Assembly (NCBI GenBank): GCA_016919605.1
Contig: JACXTQ010000305.1
Coordinates: 1 to 8,928, forward strand
Direction: 5' to 3'
DNA length: 8,928 nt
DNA from: Methylovulum sp.
GTDB taxonomy: Bacteria; Pseudomonadota; Gammaproteobacteria; Methylococcales; Methylomonadaceae
Both the position numbers and the translations under genes were made by a program. Shown here piece by piece: positions 1-7,267 of this stretch. The first letter of the stretch is position 1, and every line of letters starts with the position of its first letter. Below the pieces are notes generated by a model. It worked only from the letters and a program-made list of their open reading frames with translations, was not told the DNA's origin and ran no database searches.

Positions 1-903
1 CAAATGGCCAAGCAATTCGAAGAAGCTTACAAAGACGAAGCGGCGGGCTATTACATGACTGGGCTGGTCTATCAAGCCGCCGGGCAATTGGATAAAAGCG
101 TCGCCAGTTTTGCCCAAGCCCTAAGCAAGCAACCGGAAGCCGTCGAACCCTTAAGCCAATTGGTCAAAGCTTATTTGACCCTGAAGCAAGCCGATAAGGC
201 CGTGCAAAAACTGCGTGATGTGACCGTACAAGAACCCAAGCATTTTTATGCCTATTCTTTATTGGGTGATGTTTACGCGGCTATCAATAAACCGAGCGAA
301 GCGATAGCTGCCTATCAAAAAGCCATCGCCATCAAACCGGAATGGCCGGATGCGTATCGGCATTTGGCGATGCTGTATCTTAGCCATAAACAGCCCGATA
401 AGATGCTCGACATCCTTAACGAGGGCAAACGCAACACCCATAACGCTCTGGACGTGGTCACGGACTTGGCCACCGTCTACCATCAGGCCGGCAAGCCCCA
501 GCAAGTCATTGCCTTATACGATGAGCTGCACCAACAATATCCGCATTCCTTGGCGATACGGCAACGGTTGGCAAGCTACATCTCCCAGTATGCCACCGAG
601 CCAACCGCTATTGCCAAAGCCGCCAAAATTGCCGAGCCGCTGGAGGGCAGCAACGACCCGCAAATGCTCGATACCGCCGGATGGCTGGCCTATCAACAAA
701 ACGACTACCCCAAAGCCCAACGCATTTTGGCAAAAAGCCACCAGCTTAACGCCAACAACCCGATTATCAGCTACCATCTAGGTATGGCCTACTTTAGGCA
801 AGGCGATAAACCCCACGCGAAGGAACTGTTGACAAAAGCCATAGACAGCAAACAAAAGTTTGCGGGGTTGGATGAGGCGAAAACGGTGGTGAAGGGGTTG
901 TGA
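1..903 (+). CDS. TPR-repeat protein, 3' part
   Basis: This is the C-terminal part of a tetratricopeptide-repeat protein. The reading frame is open through the first base (CAA before the first ATG at 4), so the true start is probably left of the window. Counting from that ATG, about seven helical-hairpin TPR units run from residue 15 to 285. The clearest are at residues 83-116 (a G-Y-A-A-Y-KP pattern), 149-182, 220-251 and 254-285. No membrane segment or catalytic motif is visible in this part. TPR proteins are protein-interaction scaffolds. The C-terminal pattern, LDTAGW then YHLGMAY, occurs in large TPR proteins of exopolysaccharide and PEP-CTERM/XrtA secretion loci (PrsT-like), but it is also common elsewhere, so that assignment is weak. 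The gene is convergent with aspartate kinase. The TPR call is firm, the cellular role is unknown. Confidence 0.85.
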   Translation, partial: QMAKQFEEAYKDEAAGYYMTGLVYQAAGQLDKSVASFAQALSKQPEAVEPLSQLVKAYLTLKQADKAVQKLRDVTVQEPKHFYAYSLLGDVYAAINKPSEAIAAYQKAIAIKPEWPDAYRHLAMLYLSHKQPDKMLDILNEGKRNTHNALDVVTDLATVYHQAGKPQQVIALYDELHQQYPHSLAIRQRLASYISQYATEPTAIAKAAKIAEPLEGSNDPQMLDTAGWLAYQQNDYPKAQRILAKSHQLNANNPIISYHLGMAYFRQGDKPHAKELLTKAIDSKQKFAGLDEAKTVVKGL

Positions 904-937
904 GGGGAGTAAGGCGGCTTTAAAGGAACAAGGCCAA

Positions 938-966
938 TCGCCCGTCATCGTGATGCTGACGGGCGA
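938..966. terminator. Hairpin between convergent genes, likely bidirectional terminator
   Basis: A perfect 10-bp inverted repeat has its arms at 938-947 (TCGCCCGTCA) and 957-966 (TGACGGGCGA), with a 9-nt loop. It sits between the TPR stop at 903 and the aspartate kinase stop at 982, where a shared terminator is expected. No good T-tract follows on either strand. It may therefore act as a transcript-end stabiliser or a factor-dependent stop and not as a classical intrinsic terminator. Confidence 0.5.
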
Positions 967-981
967 CTAAACTGGCAAAAT

Positions 982-2208
982 TTAACTGCTAATAGTTTGG
1001 TCTAGCTTAAACGCCGCATGTAACGCCCTAACTGCCAACTCCATATACTTTTCATCAACCACCACCGAAATCTTAATTTCCGAGGTGGAAATCATGCGGA
1101 TATTGATACCTTCGGACGCAAGGGTTTGGAACATGGTGCTGGCGATACCGGCATGGGAGCGCATCCCGACACCTACGATGGAGACTTTAACAATGCCGTC
1201 ATCGCCGGTGACTTTTCTCGCACCCAAATCGCTACAGGTTTTCTCCAAAATCGCCTTGGCGCGCAGATAATCGTTACGGTGTACGGTAAAGGTAAAATCC
1301 GTAGTCGCATCGTCGGCGATATTTTGGATAATCATATCCACTTCAATATTGGCATCGGCTATCGGCCCTAAGATTTTAAAGGCCACGCCCGGCAAATCCG
1401 GCACGCCGGTAATCGTTAGCTTTGCCTCGTCCCGATTAAAGGCGATACCCGAAATTAAAGCGCTTTCCATTGGTGATTCCTCATAGGTAATGAGTGTGCC
1501 ATTACCTTCTGTAAATGATGATAAAACACGCAGGGCAACATTATATTTGCCTGCAAATTCGACAGAACGGATCTGTAAAACTTTTGACCCTAAGCTTGCC
1601 ATTTCCAGCATTTCTTCAAAGGTAATGCGGTCTAAGCGGCGGGCTTTGGGTTCGACCCTAGGGTCGGTGGTATAAACGCCATCGACATCGGTAAAAATCA
1701 GGCATTCATCGGCTTTTAACGCCGCCGCCAAAGCCACCGCCGTAGTGTCCGAACCGCCCCGGCCTAGCGTGGTGATGTTGCCATGCTCGTCCACGCCTTG
1801 GAAACCGGCGACCACCACAACCTTGCCCTCATTAAGATGGGCGTGGATGCGGGAGTCGTCAATCTTGCGGATACGGGCTTTGGTATGGCTGCTGTCGGTC
1901 AGGATTTTCACCTGCGCCCCCGTGTACGAGCAAGCGTCACAACCTAACTCTTGCAAGGCCATGCTTAATAAAGCCACCGTCACTTGTTCGCCGGTGGAAA
2001 TCAGCACGTCCATTTCCCGCTCGCTAGGCTGTGCCTGCATTTCTTTTGCCAAACCGATCAAGCGGTTGGTTTCGCCGCTCATCGCCGACACCACCACCAC
2101 TATCTGATCGCCCAAATCATGGGCTTTTTTAACTTTTTCCGCGACCGCCTTGATACGCTCTACCGCGCCTACCGACGTGCCACCGAATTTATAGACATAA
2201 AGTGCCAT
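982..2208 (-). CDS. lysC: Aspartate kinase (aspartokinase)
   Basis: The enzyme phosphorylates L-aspartate with ATP to give aspartyl-4-phosphate, the first step towards lysine, threonine, methionine and diaminopimelate. The product has 408 residues, the usual length for a monofunctional, lysine/threonine-sensitive enzyme. The amino-acid kinase domain holds KFGGTSVG at 7-14, STGEQ at 71-75, GRGGSDTT at 149-156 and TDVDGVYTTDPR at 173-184. Two ACT regulatory domains follow, at about 262-330 and 341-405, which suggests allosteric feedback inhibition. The ATG start is preceded by an AGG about 7 nt upstream. A 230-bp AT-rich gap (2209-2438) separates it from hslR and could hold its promoter, but no convincing -35/-10 pair was found. 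The symbol ask is equally valid. No homoserine dehydrogenase domain is fused to it. Confidence 0.97.
   Translation of the reverse strand: MALYVYKFGGTSVGAVERIKAVAEKVKKAHDLGDQIVVVVSAMSGETNRLIGLAKEMQAQPSEREMDVLISTGEQVTVALLSMALQELGCDACSYTGAQVKILTDSSHTKARIRKIDDSRIHAHLNEGKVVVVAGFQGVDEHGNITTLGRGGSDTTAVALAAALKADECLIFTDVDGVYTTDPRVEPKARRLDRITFEEMLEMASLGSKVLQIRSVEFAGKYNVALRVLSSFTEGNGTLITYEESPMESALISGIAFNRDEAKLTITGVPDLPGVAFKILGPIADANIEVDMIIQNIADDATTDFTFTVHRNDYLRAKAILEKTCSDLGARKVTGDDGIVKVSIVGVGMRSHAGIASTMFQTLASEGINIRMISTSEIKISVVVDEKYMELAVRALHAAFKLDQTISS
1468..1482 (-). promoter_or_regulatory. Possible internal ribosome binding site and ATG for a short aspartokinase beta chain
   Basis: On the minus strand GAGGA (1478-1482) stands 7 nt before an in-frame ATG (1468-1470), codon 247 of aspartate kinase. 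Starting here would give a 162-residue chain made only of the two ACT domains. This is the same place, just before the conserved M-E-x-A segment, where the beta subunit of alpha2beta2 aspartokinases starts in Corynebacterium glutamicum and Bacillus subtilis. The purine tract also encodes conserved Glu-Glu residues, so it may be a by-product of the protein sequence. Confidence 0.4.
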
Positions 2209-2438
2209 TTTTAAACCTGTTAATGTGATTTTCTGCGAAGAATACGAAGACCCTCTCCGAACCGACTATGGTAAAAGGTTTTTGCATTTTATTAAACTTT
2301 TATGACAAGTAGAGACGATTTAATGCTGTCGGGTTGGATGCCAAAGGGCATTATCATGAGTAAAAAAGCTATCGGCAGAGGAGGGCGGAGGGTATGGGCA
2401 GAAAAATTAGTCCATTTTTTTGCTGTTGTCACATGCTG

Positions 2439-2849
2439 TTATTGCTCTTCTTTAAAGCGATGGATCAACCGCCGTTCTTTTTTATTGGGCTTATGATCTA
2501 TGCCATTGTAGGCCAAAAACTCACGCTGTTCGCGTTGTTGGATGATTTGCAATTGCCGTTGGGCGTGGCTTTCGGGGGATTCTTCGTAGAGCAAGGCCGC
2601 GTCTTTGGCGGCGCGGCGTTGGGTGCAGAGGCTGGTGACGGTGATGTCCCAGCGGTAACGGTCTTTGCTGATGCTCAGTTGCACGCCGACCTTAATGTCT
2701 TTGCCGGGTTTGGCGCGTTGCTTGTTGACATGCACTTTGCCACCGTTGATGGCTTCGGCGGCCAGCGCGCGCGTCTTAAAAAAACGCGCCGCCCACAGCC
2801 ACTTATCTAGCCTAATGGAGTCCAGTTCAGGCGGCACTGGCTTGTTCAT
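2439..2849 (-). CDS. hslR: S4-domain RNA-binding heat-shock protein Hsp15
   Basis: A 136-residue basic protein with an N-terminal S4 RNA-binding domain at about 11-58 (I-R-L-D-K-W-L-W-A-A-R-F-F-K-T-R at 12-27, then the GGKVHVN turn). Its charged helical C-terminus ends in the family's PNKKERRLIHRFK-type motif (121-133). In E. coli, Hsp15 binds free 50S subunits that carry a stalled nascent chain with peptidyl-tRNA and helps rescue them. The start codon lies inside the end of ispH, a 23-bp overlap in another frame, and no strong Shine-Dalgarno is visible. Translation is therefore probably coupled to ispH. Length and motifs match the family. Confidence 0.93.
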   Translation of the reverse strand: MNKPVPPELDSIRLDKWLWAARFFKTRALAAEAINGGKVHVNKQRAKPGKDIKVGVQLSISKDRYRWDITVTSLCTQRRAAKDAALLYEESPESHAQRQLQIIQQREQREFLAYNGIDHKPNKKERRLIHRFKEEQ

Positions 2850-3789
2850 GGGTTTTTCTTAAGCCTTTGGGTAAGGAAAACACCACTTTTTCTTCAATGC
2901 CTTGGATTTCGATGGTCGATTGCCCGCCCCATTGCTTCAATTGGTTGATGACTTCCTGCACCAGCACTTCGGGGGCGGAGGCCCCGGCGGTCACGCCGAT
3001 GACCTTAATGCCTTCAAACCAGTGTTGCTGCATATCCTTGGCGGTGTCGATCAAGTACGCAGATTTGCCCAGTTGTTCGGCAATCTCGCGTAGGCGGTTG
3101 GAGTTGGAGCTGTTAGGCGAGCCTACGACCAGGATAGTGTCGGCAGTTTTTGCCAATTCATGCACGGCATCCTGACGGTTTTGGGTGGCGTAGCAAATGT
3201 CATCTTTTTTCTGGTCTTGAATCGAGGCAAAGCGCTCACGCAGGGCATCGACCATGATTTTAGTGTCGGTCATGGACAGCGTGGTTTGCGTCACATAGGC
3301 CAGATTGTCGGGGTTATTGACGTGCAGGTTAGCCACGTCTTCGGGAGTTTCGACCAGATAAATGCCGCCGTTTTCGGTGCATTTTTCATATTGCCCCATT
3401 GTGCCTTCCACTTCGGGGTGTCCGGCGTGGCCGATCAGGATCACTTCGCGGTCAGACTTGGCATGTTTGGCGACTTGCAGATGCACTTTAGTGACCAACG
3501 GGCAGGTAGCGTCAAAAATGGTCAGGTGGCGTTCGCGGGCTTCTTGTTGCACCTGTTTGGAAACGCCGTGGGCGCTAAATATCAAGTACGAGCCAACAGG
3601 CACATCGGTGAGGTCTTCAATAAAAATAGCGCCTTTTTCTTTCAGGCCATCAACAACGGTGCGGTTATGCACGACTTCATGACGGACATAAATCGGTGCG
3701 CCGAAAGTTTCCAGGGCCTGATCGACAATTTCAATGGCACGGTCTACACCAGCACAGAATCCACGAGGGTTTGCGAGTACGATTTGCAT
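2827..3789 (-). CDS. ispH: 4-hydroxy-3-methylbut-2-enyl diphosphate reductase
   Basis: IspH (LytB) is the last enzyme of the MEP pathway. It reductively dehydroxylates HMBPP to IPP and DMAPP using a [4Fe-4S] cluster. The 320-residue length is typical. The three cluster cysteines are present: C12 (in NPRGFCAGVDRA), C96 (in DATCPLV) and C199 (in DDICYATQ). So are the substrate-pocket residues H41, H74 (SAHGV), H124 with E126 (GHAGHPEVEGT), the TQTT at 167-170 and the SSNSNR at 227-232. The ATG start leads directly into the conserved MQIVLANPRGFCAGV N-terminus. The gene lies 81 bp downstream of the PHP-nuclease gene and overlaps hslR. The AT-rich gap 3790-3870 may hold a promoter, since it has a TAAAAT on the minus strand, but no -35 could be matched. 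Confidence 0.98.
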   Translation of the reverse strand: MQIVLANPRGFCAGVDRAIEIVDQALETFGAPIYVRHEVVHNRTVVDGLKEKGAIFIEDLTDVPVGSYLIFSAHGVSKQVQQEARERHLTIFDATCPLVTKVHLQVAKHAKSDREVILIGHAGHPEVEGTMGQYEKCTENGGIYLVETPEDVANLHVNNPDNLAYVTQTTLSMTDTKIMVDALRERFASIQDQKKDDICYATQNRQDAVHELAKTADTILVVGSPNSSNSNRLREIAEQLGKSAYLIDTAKDMQQHWFEGIKVIGVTAGASAPEVLVQEVINQLKQWGGQSTIEIQGIEEKVVFSLPKGLRKTHEQASAA

Positions 3790-3870
3790 AATCTTGACTT
3801 CTTTAGTAGGTTGAATTGGCGTTATTTTAACCCAATAGGGGTTATGATACTATCGGCAGCCGTGCGAATC

Positions 3871-4722
3871 TTAATTGAGCAATTCCCACACCGGTTGGAT
3901 TTGGGCAGGCAATGCCGCCAAGCGGCCCAGTTCCACCCATTGGTCGGGGCTGTGGAAGTCTGACCCCATAGAACCGCTCAGCGCAAAGTTTTTGGCGTAG
4001 AGGGAAGCCCGTTGGATTTCATCAGGATTTATCCGTCCGGTGACGATTTCCATGCCCCGCCCACCGGCATCTTTAAAGGCGGTCAATAGCCGTTTCATTT
4101 GGTTGCTGCTGAGGTTATAGCGCAAAGGGTGCGCCAGTACCGCCACGCCGCCGGATTCGGTGATCCAATTGACAGCTTGTGCCAAGTCCGCCCACGGGGT
4201 TGCCACATAGGCGGGTTTGCCTTTGGCAAGGTAGCGGTCAAAGGCATCTTGTTGGCTATTGACGTGGTTGCCCGCCACCAGAAAATCGGCAAAATGGCTG
4301 CGCGTAATCATACCATCGCCCACCGCCGCCATCACCGCCGCCAAAGCGCCGGGGATATGTTTCTTAGCCAGCTTGTCGGCAATTTTTTCGGCGCGGTTTA
4401 AGCGGGTGTTTTGCAAGACATGGGTGGCATCGGCCAAGGGCGTGTAGTGGGGGTCAATGCCCAAGCCGACAATGTGGAAGCATTGGTGCTGCCATTCCGC
4501 CGACAGTTCAATGCCGGGGATGAGCCTAATGCCCGCTGCGCTGGCGGACTGCTGCGCTTCCGCCAGTCCGGCGGTGGTATCATGGTCGGTCAGGGCCAAA
4601 GCGGTCACGCCATGCTCATGGGCGCGTTGCACGACAGCGGTGGGCGATAAAGACCCGTCAGAAGCAGTAGAATGGCAATGCAGGTCGTAAATTTGCGGTG
4701 GGGTTGAGTCTGGTTCAGGCAT
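3871..4722 (-). CDS. rnm: PHP-domain 5'-3' exoribonuclease / nucleoside 3',5'-bisphosphatase (RNase AM, YciV family)
   Basis: A 283-residue protein of the polymerase-and-histidinol-phosphatase (PHP) superfamily with the full set of likely metal ligands. These are DLHCHSTASDG at 13-23 (H15, H17, D22), TDHDTT at 45-50 (H47), PGIELSAE at 69-76 (E72), H83, the AHPLRYNL segment at 197-204 (H198) and GSDFHSP at 253-259 (D255, H257). This arrangement and length match E. coli YciV/RNase AM, which trims 5' ends of rRNAs and other short RNAs and hydrolyses 3',5'-nucleoside bisphosphates. Its ATG begins 2 bp after the stop of the upstream ABC transporter gene, which indicates co-transcription and translational coupling. 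The family is firm. The exact substrate is inferred from the family. Confidence 0.9.
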   Translation of the reverse strand: MPEPDSTPPQIYDLHCHSTASDGSLSPTAVVQRAHEHGVTALALTDHDTTAGLAEAQQSASAAGIRLIPGIELSAEWQHQCFHIVGLGIDPHYTPLADATHVLQNTRLNRAEKIADKLAKKHIPGALAAVMAAVGDGMITRSHFADFLVAGNHVNSQQDAFDRYLAKGKPAYVATPWADLAQAVNWITESGGVAVLAHPLRYNLSSNQMKRLLTAFKDAGGRGMEIVTGRINPDEIQRASLYAKNFALSGSMGSDFHSPDQWVELGRLAALPAQIQPVWELLN

Positions 4723-4724
4723 GG

Positions 4725-6515
4725 TTATTGGTACTCGCCATATAATTTGGCATAAAGGCCGTTTTGCTGGATTAAAGTTTCGTGCCGCCCTTGTTCGCAG
4801 ATGATTCCCTGCTCAAACACATAGACATGGTCGGCTTGTTTGACGGCACTGAGCCGATGGGCAATAATCAGCGTGGTGCGGCCTGTTAAAAATTCCGCCA
4901 GTGCCAGATGCAGTTTGTGTTCCGTTTCGCTATCCAGCGCCGAGGTCGCTTCATCGAGGATGACCACTTTAGGGTTGGCGACCACCATGCGGGCTATGGC
5001 CATACGTTGCCGTTGCCCGCCCGACAAGCGCATACCGTGCCGCCCGACAACGGTGTCCAGTCCTTTGTCCAACTCTTGCACCACATCGCCCAGTTGGGCG
5101 ATGTTTAGCGCGTCCCACAACACGGTATCAGCCGCAGGTTTGCCCAAAGTCAGGTTGGCACGGATGGTGTCGTTAAATAATACAGGATGTTGCAAAACGG
5201 TGACGACATTTTCTCTGACGACATCCAAGCCAATGCGTTCAATCGGCACATCATTAAAGTAGATGCGCTTGGCCGGACACGGATAGAGGCCTATCAAGAT
5301 TTGAATTAACGTAGATTTGCCACCACCACTGGCCCCCACTAGGGCGACTTTTTCACCGGCTTTGATATGCAGGTTGATACCGTTAAGGATAGCCTCTTCG
5401 CCATAGCTAAAGTGCAAGTCATCCACCCGCACCGACACGGTTTTTTGGTCTTGGAACGGGTTTTCCAGATGTGGGAATTGCGGCTCCTGTTGCAGGGCGT
5501 TTAGGCGGTTAATCCGTGCCAAAGCGGCTTTGGCGGAAAAATAGCCGTATTGGATGTTTAAAATTTCTTGTACTGGGGCCATCATAAACCACAAATAGCC
5601 AAATACCGCCAGCATTTGCCCCATGGTCAAATTCGAATAAAACACCATCAGCATCGCCCCGGCACGGAACACGTCAAAGCCGAACAGGAACACCAAAAAG
5701 CTCAGGCGGTTGGCGGCATCACTTTTCCAGGCATACGCGATGGCGTTGTCCTTTACCGACTGGGCGGCGTTGACCAATTGTTGGCAATAATGCTGTTCAC
5801 GGTTGCTGGAGCGGATTTGGTGTATCGCCTCCAGGGTTTCCGTCAAGGCTTGTTGGAAAATTTCATAAGCCGAATTTTCTTTGGCTTTAAGGTTTTTGAC
5901 ATTGGCCCCGACCACACGGGTGAAATAAATCACCGCCGGATTCAGCAACAAAATGAACAGGCCCAATTGCCAGTGCATCCACAACAAAATCACCGCCGTG
6001 CCGATAATCGTCAGCACCGCAATCAATAACTTGCTGATGGTGTTGCCGATAAAATGGTCTAGCGTATCCAAGTCCGTAACCAGATACGTCACCACCGTGC
6101 CTGTGCCTAGGCTTTCGTATTCCGCCATCGAAATGGTGCGCAAGCGTCCGATCAGGTCTTTGCGGATACGGAAGACAATATCTTTACCAATCACGGAAAA
6201 TTGCCGCAGTTGGATGATGTTGAACAGGATGGATAATAAGCGCAATAACACGCTGGCGACCAGCACCACGCCAATATAAAGGATAGGTTGCCGCCATTCG
6301 GGCGGGGCGACCAGATCAATGGCGGCAATCACCACACCCGGTTTGTGCAGCAACACTTCATCCACCAGCAACGGCATCAGCAACGGCACAGGAACGCTGG
6401 CAATGGTGGCAAAAACGGCGATAATGTGCGAGTAAACCAGGGCCTTTTTATGCTCCAGCGCGATTTTTTTAATGTGGTTCCAATTGTAAACAGGAGTGTC
6501 CGGTTTGCTTTGCAC
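4725..6515 (-). CDS. ABC exporter, fused permease and ATPase (MsbA-like)
   Basis: A 596-residue half-transporter of the exporter type. The transmembrane domain covers about 20-330, with hydrophobic helices near 27-52, 78-100, 160-200 and 272-320. The nucleotide-binding domain covers about 360-596. Its motifs are complete: Walker A GASGGGKST (394-402), Q-loop Q442, signature LSGGQ (497-501), Walker B VVILDEAT with catalytic E522, and H-loop H553. Such proteins work as dimers in the inner membrane and export lipids, peptides or drugs. The substrate cannot be read from the sequence, and no accessory membrane-fusion gene is adjacent. The start is GTG at 6513-6515. An in-frame stop lies a short way upstream, no clear Shine-Dalgarno is visible, and the next Met is residue 130. 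A possible -10 (TACAAT on the minus strand, 6548-6553) has no recognisable -35. Confidence 0.92.
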   Translation of the reverse strand: MQSKPDTPVYNWNHIKKIALEHKKALVYSHIIAVFATIASVPVPLLMPLLVDEVLLHKPGVVIAAIDLVAPPEWRQPILYIGVVLVASVLLRLLSILFNIIQLRQFSVIGKDIVFRIRKDLIGRLRTISMAEYESLGTGTVVTYLVTDLDTLDHFIGNTISKLLIAVLTIIGTAVILLWMHWQLGLFILLLNPAVIYFTRVVGANVKNLKAKENSAYEIFQQALTETLEAIHQIRSSNREQHYCQQLVNAAQSVKDNAIAYAWKSDAANRLSFLVFLFGFDVFRAGAMLMVFYSNLTMGQMLAVFGYLWFMMAPVQEILNIQYGYFSAKAALARINRLNALQQEPQFPHLENPFQDQKTVSVRVDDLHFSYGEEAILNGINLHIKAGEKVALVGASGGGKSTLIQILIGLYPCPAKRIYFNDVPIERIGLDVVRENVVTVLQHPVLFNDTIRANLTLGKPAADTVLWDALNIAQLGDVVQELDKGLDTVVGRHGMRLSGGQRQRMAIARMVVANPKVVILDEATSALDSETEHKLHLALAEFLTGRTTLIIAHRLSAVKQADHVYVFEQGIICEQGRHETLIQQNGLYAKLYGEYQ

Positions 6516-6626
6516 AGAAGATGGGCTGGGGAGATATAAAAAGGGCTATTGTAACAGCTTACACGGAAAACGGCGGCAGCCAAGAGCCTGTAATTCCAGG
6601 TTGGCCTAAAAATAGGCTGTGTTATT

Positions 6627-6671
6627 TAGCCAAGTAAGCTACGTTGCGCATACCGTAAGCCTACTTGGCTA
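6627..6671. repeat. Long imperfect inverted repeat in the divergent intergenic region
   Basis: The arms at 6627-6643 and 6654-6671 pair over about 16 bp with one mismatch and one bulged base. The outer 10 bp are perfect (TAGCCAAGTA with TACTTGGCTA), and the loop is 10 nt. A smaller palindrome, GCCTA/TAGGC at 6604-6617, stands just to its left. The repeat lies between two divergent genes, and neither side is followed by a good T-tract, so a terminator role is not obvious. It could be an operator, a small-RNA element, or a remnant of a REP- or MITE-like element. Confidence 0.6.
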
Positions 6672-6682
6672 TTTCATTACGG

Positions 6683-6712
6683 CTGTCAATGACGGCATCA
6701 GGCGTGTAAAAT
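6683..6712 (+). promoter_or_regulatory. Candidate sigma-70 promoter
   Basis: CTGTCA (6683-6688) and TAAAAT (6707-6712) are 18 nt apart, and a TG stands directly before the -10 box. Transcription would start near 6719, which gives a leader of roughly 23 nt before the ATG at 6742. The -35 box matches the consensus at only four of six positions, so this is a weak call supported mainly by its position. Confidence 0.35.
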
Positions 6713-6729
6713 GTCAACCCTGGTTTTTT

Positions 6730-6734
6730 GGAGG
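6730..6734 (+). promoter_or_regulatory. Ribosome binding site that sets the start at 6742
   Basis: GGAGG lies 7 nt before the ATG at 6742-6744. It decides between this start and the in-frame ATG at 6619, which has no ribosome binding site and lies ahead of the hairpin and the candidate promoter. Confidence 0.7.
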
Positions 6735-6741
6735 TTTTCTG

Positions 6742-7230
6742 ATGCCCGCACACGTCCTGTACAGCGCACGTTTTGGCGATATTAACGTGCGTTTTATCCA
6801 TATTCCTGAGTATCGGGCGGTTTTTGTCTGCCGCGATGACTTGTTTTCCGTTATTAAAAACTGTTTGTATGGCATCAGTAATGATGTTGCCGACAAGTTG
6901 CTGTACGGAGGACTGGATTTTTTTGCTGATGGCTCTGACAAGAAAGCCGCCATTATTAACACGGACACAATTGGTCCTGCTTTGAACGCCCACGCCGCCG
7001 GAAATTTATTGCGTTCCATTGCTGACTTGCACGATGTTGATAGCGATGCCTTACGGGAATCAGCTTTCCGTATCCATACCCTGTTTATTTGGTATATCAG
7101 CGCATTTAGCCGCGCCACCGACCACTTTAATTTTAGCTTGGACGATACATTGGCAATGGTTATCGAACGTCTTGAGCGGCACAATCCTCCTTTTCAAAAC
7201 CGCCAACAGGCGGCGGGTCGCCTTGACTGA
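6742..7230 (+). CDS. Hypothetical protein of 162 residues
   Basis: I do not recognise this gene. It encodes a soluble-looking protein with no signal peptide or membrane segment. The N-terminus, with a short strand pattern F-G-D-I-N-V-R-F-I then AVFVCRDDLFSVI (residues 11-38), faintly recalls the start of BRO-N/phage antirepressor domains. The resemblance is too weak to assign. Residues 88-150 look helical. The good GGAGG site and candidate promoter suggest that it is expressed. The gene is divergent from the ABC exporter. Its last nine or so codons and stop overlap a half-attC-like segment (7213-7240), so the C-terminus (RQQAAGRLD) may be encoded by sequence acquired from an integron array. 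The reading frame could therefore be a truncated or re-ended version of an older gene. Confidence 0.65.
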   Translation: MPAHVLYSARFGDINVRFIHIPEYRAVFVCRDDLFSVIKNCLYGISNDVADKLLYGGLDFFADGSDKKAAIINTDTIGPALNAHAAGNLLRSIADLHDVDSDALRESAFRIHTLFIWYISAFSRATDHFNFSLDDTLAMVIERLERHNPPFQNRQQAAGRLD

Positions 7231-7240
7231 CTTGTTGGGC
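7213..7240 (-). other. Candidate half attC site (R'' and L'' arm only)
   Basis: On the minus strand a GCCCAAC core box (7234-7240, fitting RYYYAAC) is followed by a 5-nt spacer and AGTCAAGG, then a GC-rich stretch. This resembles the left half of an attC site. It starts 27 nt after the stop of the secreted-protein gene, just where that cassette's attC should start, and in the right polarity. The complementary L'/R' half (a GTTRRRY box) was searched for about 150 bp beyond and not found. Instead the sequence runs into the end of the 162-residue gene. It is either a truncated attC or a chance match. Confidence 0.4.
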
Positions 7241-7267
7241 TGGACAGTAACGCACAATATCCGATAT

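Noticed and set aside
2394..2810. 138-codon open frame on the plus strand
   Set aside because: It is the antisense shadow of hslR, whose S4 motif and C-terminal family motif are clear.
3826..3845. AACCC/GGGTT palindrome upstream of ispH as a terminator for the PHP gene
   Set aside because: The stem is only 5 bp and no T-tract follows on the minus strand. It could equally be part of a promoter region.
3160..3963. 267-codon open frame on the plus strand
   Set aside because: It lies antisense across ispH, which has every catalytic residue, and runs into the PHP gene. It is a shadow frame with no ribosome binding site or recognisable motif.
6619..6741. Longer start for the 162-residue gene at 6619, giving 203 residues
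   Set aside because: The upstream stretch covers the inverted repeat and candidate promoter and has no ribosome binding site at 6619, whereas the ATG at 6742 has GGAGG at ideal spacing.
6714..7184. 156-codon open frame on the minus strand
   Set aside because: It is antisense to the 162-residue gene, is low in recognisable structure and has no initiation signal. The plus-strand frame has a good ribosome binding site.
7200..7213. CCGCC/GGCGG hairpin as a terminator of the 162-residue gene
   Set aside because: It lies before the stop codon, within the coding frame, and is followed by GC-rich sequence without a T-tract.
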